Below the pieces are notes generated by a model. That model did no database searches and was not told the origin of the DNA. It saw only the letters and a program-made list of their open reading frames with translations. DNA of 64,000 nucleotides. It comes from Paraferrimonas sp. SM1919 (GTDB taxonomy: Bacteria; Pseudomonadota; Gammaproteobacteria; Enterobacterales; Shewanellaceae). The translations under genes were made by a program, and so were the position numbers. Of this stretch, positions 61,398 through 64,000 are shown piece by piece; the stretch's first letter is position 1, and each line of letters begins with the position of its first letter. Where the stretch lies: the NCBI RefSeq assembly GCF_010993985.1, contig NZ_WINH01000003.1, forward strand, positions 62,001-126,000. Reading direction: 5' to 3'.

Positions 61398-64000
61398 ATG
61401 AGCACAGTCAATTCAGGGAAGAAGTTTAGTAAAAAACAGTTAGCAGTCGTCATTCCTTTACTTATCTCCAGCGCCACTTTCGCCGATGAACAAGCCGATT
61501 TAAAAGATATCGAACTTGAAGTTATTACCGTCACATCACAAAAGCGTGCGCAAAACCTGCAGGAGGTCCCCGTTGCTGTTACGGCAGTTTCTGGAGATGC
61601 CCTAGCCGAGCAAGCCATTAAAGATATCATTGATTTGAAGGCTTATGTCCCTGCATTAAATGTTCAACAATCGCAAACAGCAGCCCATTCAAATTTTTCC
61701 CTTCGTGGGGTAGGGACATCTTCCCAAAACTGGGGCACTGAATCCTCGGTAGGGTTATATATTGATGGTGTCTATAGACCTAGGCAATCCGCATTAATCA
61801 ATAATTTTGTGGATGTCGAGGCGGTAGAGGTTCTGCGTGGTCCTCAAGGTACCCTATTTGGTAAAAACACCCCTTCAGGTGCAATCAGTATCCGTTCTGT
61901 GGCACCCGATCATCAAGCCAATGGTTTTATAGAGGTTGGCCTAGGTAACTTTAATCTGAAGAATTTTTCGGGTGCAACCAACCTATCGATCGTTGAAGAT
62001 GTACTGGCATTTAGAGTTACAGGTTTCAAAAGTAACCGAGATGGCACCGTATCCGATGTGAACTTTGGTGAGAATATCTATAACGATCGCAATCGCTATG
62101 GTTTGAAAGCACAAATGCTGTATACCCCGACCGATACTCTTTCATTGCGGGTAATTGCCGATTACGGCGAAATAGATGAAGTCTGTTGTGCCGCAGGTCC
62201 TATGGTCAGTAACTTTTATAAAGAAGGCTCACCAACTGAAGCCGGCACTGATACCATATTTGCCATGCCACCATTTAACGCCACCATTATCCCAGATAGC
62301 CAGTACGACCAGCGTGTCGTTGCTCTGGCACTTGCTCCTATTGCTAAAATGACAGACAAAGGCATATCCGCCGAGCTGCAATGGGACATAAACTCAAGTT
62401 GGAAGATGACTTCGATTACTGCCGGTCGTCAATATGAATCCTTTGACTACTCGAATAGTTCTTATATCGACCTTGATATATCAAACCGAGATAATCACGC
62501 CCTACAGAAGTCTTTCTCCCAAGAGTTAAGATTTGATTACACCTCAGAAAAATTTAATGCCATCACCGGTCTTTATTACTTCCAGAATGATCAAACGGTA
62601 GATTCTGCCACCATTATTGGGGAAGACTTTAACCCGTTCTTTATGAACTTTATTCTGCCAAATGCTGTTAATCAGTTAGACCCTGTATTAATGCAGATGA
62701 ACCCACAAGCTACCCCTGAATGGATTGCCGCGCAAAAGCAACAGCTGTTAGGTGTGTTTGATGGTATTGATATGCTAAGCATGATTTCAGGCGGCACTAT
62801 TGCTCCCGCCGGGATCGCCGGGTTATCTGAAACCAGCTATAACGCCAATTCAGCACAGGAGCAAAAAAGTTTTGCTATTTTTGGCCAATTCGATGTTGCC
62901 CTAAGTGATACCACAACACTAACTGCTGGTTTACGTTGGACCAAAGAAACCAAAGACATGGTCAACGTGTTTACGGAAGATTTACCAACGGGCGCAGCAC
63001 ACCCTGATGATATGCGTACCGCACAGGAGTTAATTCCTAACATGCTGGCTGCCGCGGGTAGCTTAGGGGCAATTTTAGCGGATCCATCACTGTTAGGTTC
63101 ACCAGCATTACCACAAATAACTGCGGCTTTAGCGCCATTCCAACAAGATAACTGGGGTGCGCAAATCACCAGTCCAGTGACCCGACTGCGCTCGGACTTA
63201 GCGGATAAAATCGATGATAACCAGCTAACGGGTACCATAAAATTAAGTTATCAACCTAATAGAACCACCTTAGTGTATGGTTCTTTTGGCACCGGTTATA
63301 AATCTGGTGGTATGAATACCGACCGCTTGGCAGAAGGCTTAGATCCTAAGTTCAAAGCTGAGAAATCCCAAGCATGGGAAATTGGCTTGAAAAAAGACTT
63401 CCCAGAGCAAAATATTCGTACCAATATCGCCGCCCACATCACCAAGGTTAAGGACTTCCAAGCCAATGCCTTTATTGGTGACAGTTTTAACCTAATGAAT
63501 GCAGGTGATTACGATACATCTGGATTTGAGTTTGAAGGCACCTGGTTAGCTACAGAACTAACCAACTTCAATGTGATGTACGCCCACACCAAAGCCACCT
63601 ATGCCAGCTTTGAAAAAGGCCCTTGTTGGAATGCCACACCATGGCACTTCGGCATACAAGATCCCGGTCAAGAAAGTGAAATCCCATGGATGCCCAACAG
63701 CTATTGTAATCGCAAGGATGGCCGCCCAATAGGCCAACCGGAAGATCAACTATTGGTTGCTGCCAAACAAATCTTGCCCATTTCTGACAGTATTTACAGC
63801 TATGCGGTATTAGAATATAGCCTCCAAGGTGATCTCTATACCGATGGTAGTAATGATCCACTGAGTTACCGTGGCTCTGTCGGTCTTTGGAATGCACGCT
63901 TGAATTTCAACATAGAATCCGTTGATCTTGATGTTAATTTTTGGGCTAAAAACATCGGCAATAAAAAGTATTTCAGCCAAGCCAGTTTCCCTGGACCACT
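61398..64000 (+). CDS. TonB-dependent receptor (3' end beyond window)
   Basis: An outer-membrane transporter open to the window edge; 867 codons are visible. It has a basic start and signal peptide (about 15-35), a TonB-box-like EVITVTSQKR (near 47-56), a plug domain with EVLRGPQGTLFGKNTPSGAIS (about 148-168) and many beta strands with LRWTKETKD and SYQPNRTTLVYGSFGTGYKSGG. The family imports siderophores, vitamins, sugars or lipid-like compounds. Its long extracellular loops and its neighbours (acyl-CoA operon, FadR-like site) suggest a lipid or steroid substrate, which is an inference. Confidence 0.93.
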   Translation, partial: MSTVNSGKKFSKKQLAVVIPLLISSATFADEQADLKDIELEVITVTSQKRAQNLQEVPVAVTAVSGDALAEQAIKDIIDLKAYVPALNVQQSQTAAHSNFSLRGVGTSSQNWGTESSVGLYIDGVYRPRQSALINNFVDVEAVEVLRGPQGTLFGKNTPSGAISIRSVAPDHQANGFIEVGLGNFNLKNFSGATNLSIVEDVLAFRVTGFKSNRDGTVSDVNFGENIYNDRNRYGLKAQMLYTPTDTLSLRVIADYGEIDEVCCAAGPMVSNFYKEGSPTEAGTDTIFAMPPFNATIIPDSQYDQRVVALALAPIAKMTDKGISAELQWDINSSWKMTSITAGRQYESFDYSNSSYIDLDISNRDNHALQKSFSQELRFDYTSEKFNAITGLYYFQNDQTVDSATIIGEDFNPFFMNFILPNAVNQLDPVLMQMNPQATPEWIAAQKQQLLGVFDGIDMLSMISGGTIAPAGIAGLSETSYNANSAQEQKSFAIFGQFDVALSDTTTLTAGLRWTKETKDMVNVFTEDLPTGAAHPDDMRTAQELIPNMLAAAGSLGAILADPSLLGSPALPQITAALAPFQQDNWGAQITSPVTRLRSDLADKIDDNQLTGTIKLSYQPNRTTLVYGSFGTGYKSGGMNTDRLAEGLDPKFKAEKSQAWEIGLKKDFPEQNIRTNIAAHITKVKDFQANAFIGDSFNLMNAGDYDTSGFEFEGTWLATELTNFNVMYAHTKATYASFEKGPCWNATPWHFGIQDPGQESEIPWMPNSYCNRKDGRPIGQPEDQLLVAAKQILPISDSIYSYAVLEYSLQGDLYTDGSNDPLSYRGSVGLWNARLNFNIESVDLDVNFWAKNIGNKKYFSQASFPGP

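Overview
The window looks like chromosomal DNA of a marine gammaproteobacterium of the Alteromonadales, close to Shewanella or its relatives. The reasons are the moderate GC content, the cmk-rpsA-ihfB-lapA-lapB-pyrF core block followed by a DUF2058 gene and pssA, a hinT-ycfL pair, palindromes resembling FadR operators, and a thiamine-salvage locus of the PnuT type behind a TPP riboswitch. Assignment to a species is not possible from this sequence alone.

Layout. Positions 1-6000 hold the end of an upstream gene, a LysR regulator facing a small membrane exporter, an aspartate/aromatic aminotransferase, a YtoQ-like protein, a tRNA-Cys/tRNA-Leu unit, an SDR oxidoreductase and a DUF6512 membrane protein. 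An IS4-family element (6021-7486) follows. Positions 7495-16738 hold housekeeping and envelope genes: an S9 lipoprotein peptidase, bpt, a RecQ-type helicase, a SlyD-like isomerase, a porin and rlmF. Positions 16790-25980 hold an M1 peptidase/DUF6702 pair with a CRP-like site, two gene-poor stretches around a small secreted protein, several small hotdog, MAPEG and nitroreductase genes, and a chemoreceptor with a LacI-type palindrome at its promoter. Positions 26249-26702 hold a tRNA-Ser gene followed by a ladder of degenerate copies of its own 3' half, each with a terminator. Positions 26774-31206 are a TPP-riboswitch operon (outer-membrane receptor, thiamine-binding protein, PnuT transporter, kinase, and one unknown gene). 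Positions 31272-40564 are core genes. Positions 40845-50163 hold a DUF4397 lipoprotein, two DEAD-box helicases that both start with TTG, an NhaC antiporter, a second tRNA-Ser, nadA, astE and msrA. Positions 50351-58283 carry an acyl-CoA operon with a split ACAD10/11-type kinase-dehydrogenase pair. The window ends in a PQQ-like propeller protein, a LysR regulator and a large TonB-dependent receptor cut by the window edge.

The most unusual structure is non-coding. Two clusters (3995-4270 and 45262-45560), each beside tRNA genes, are packed with short perfect hairpins. Nearly all of their three-base loops are GNA, or TNC read on the other strand. They share a block of about 50 bp that is nearly identical. 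The second cluster also carries 15 perfect tandem copies of GGATTAC. No phage, CRISPR array or recognisable defence island is present.

Working together, the riboswitch operon forms a complete salvage route from the outer membrane to phosphorylated thiamine. The 50955-58283 operon looks like degradation of hydroxylated or branched acyl-CoAs. Next to it, the receptor/LysR/propeller group may bring in a lipid-like substrate. FadR-like palindromes in front of a DUF4442 gene and upstream of that receptor suggest a fatty-acid regulatory link, which is an inference.
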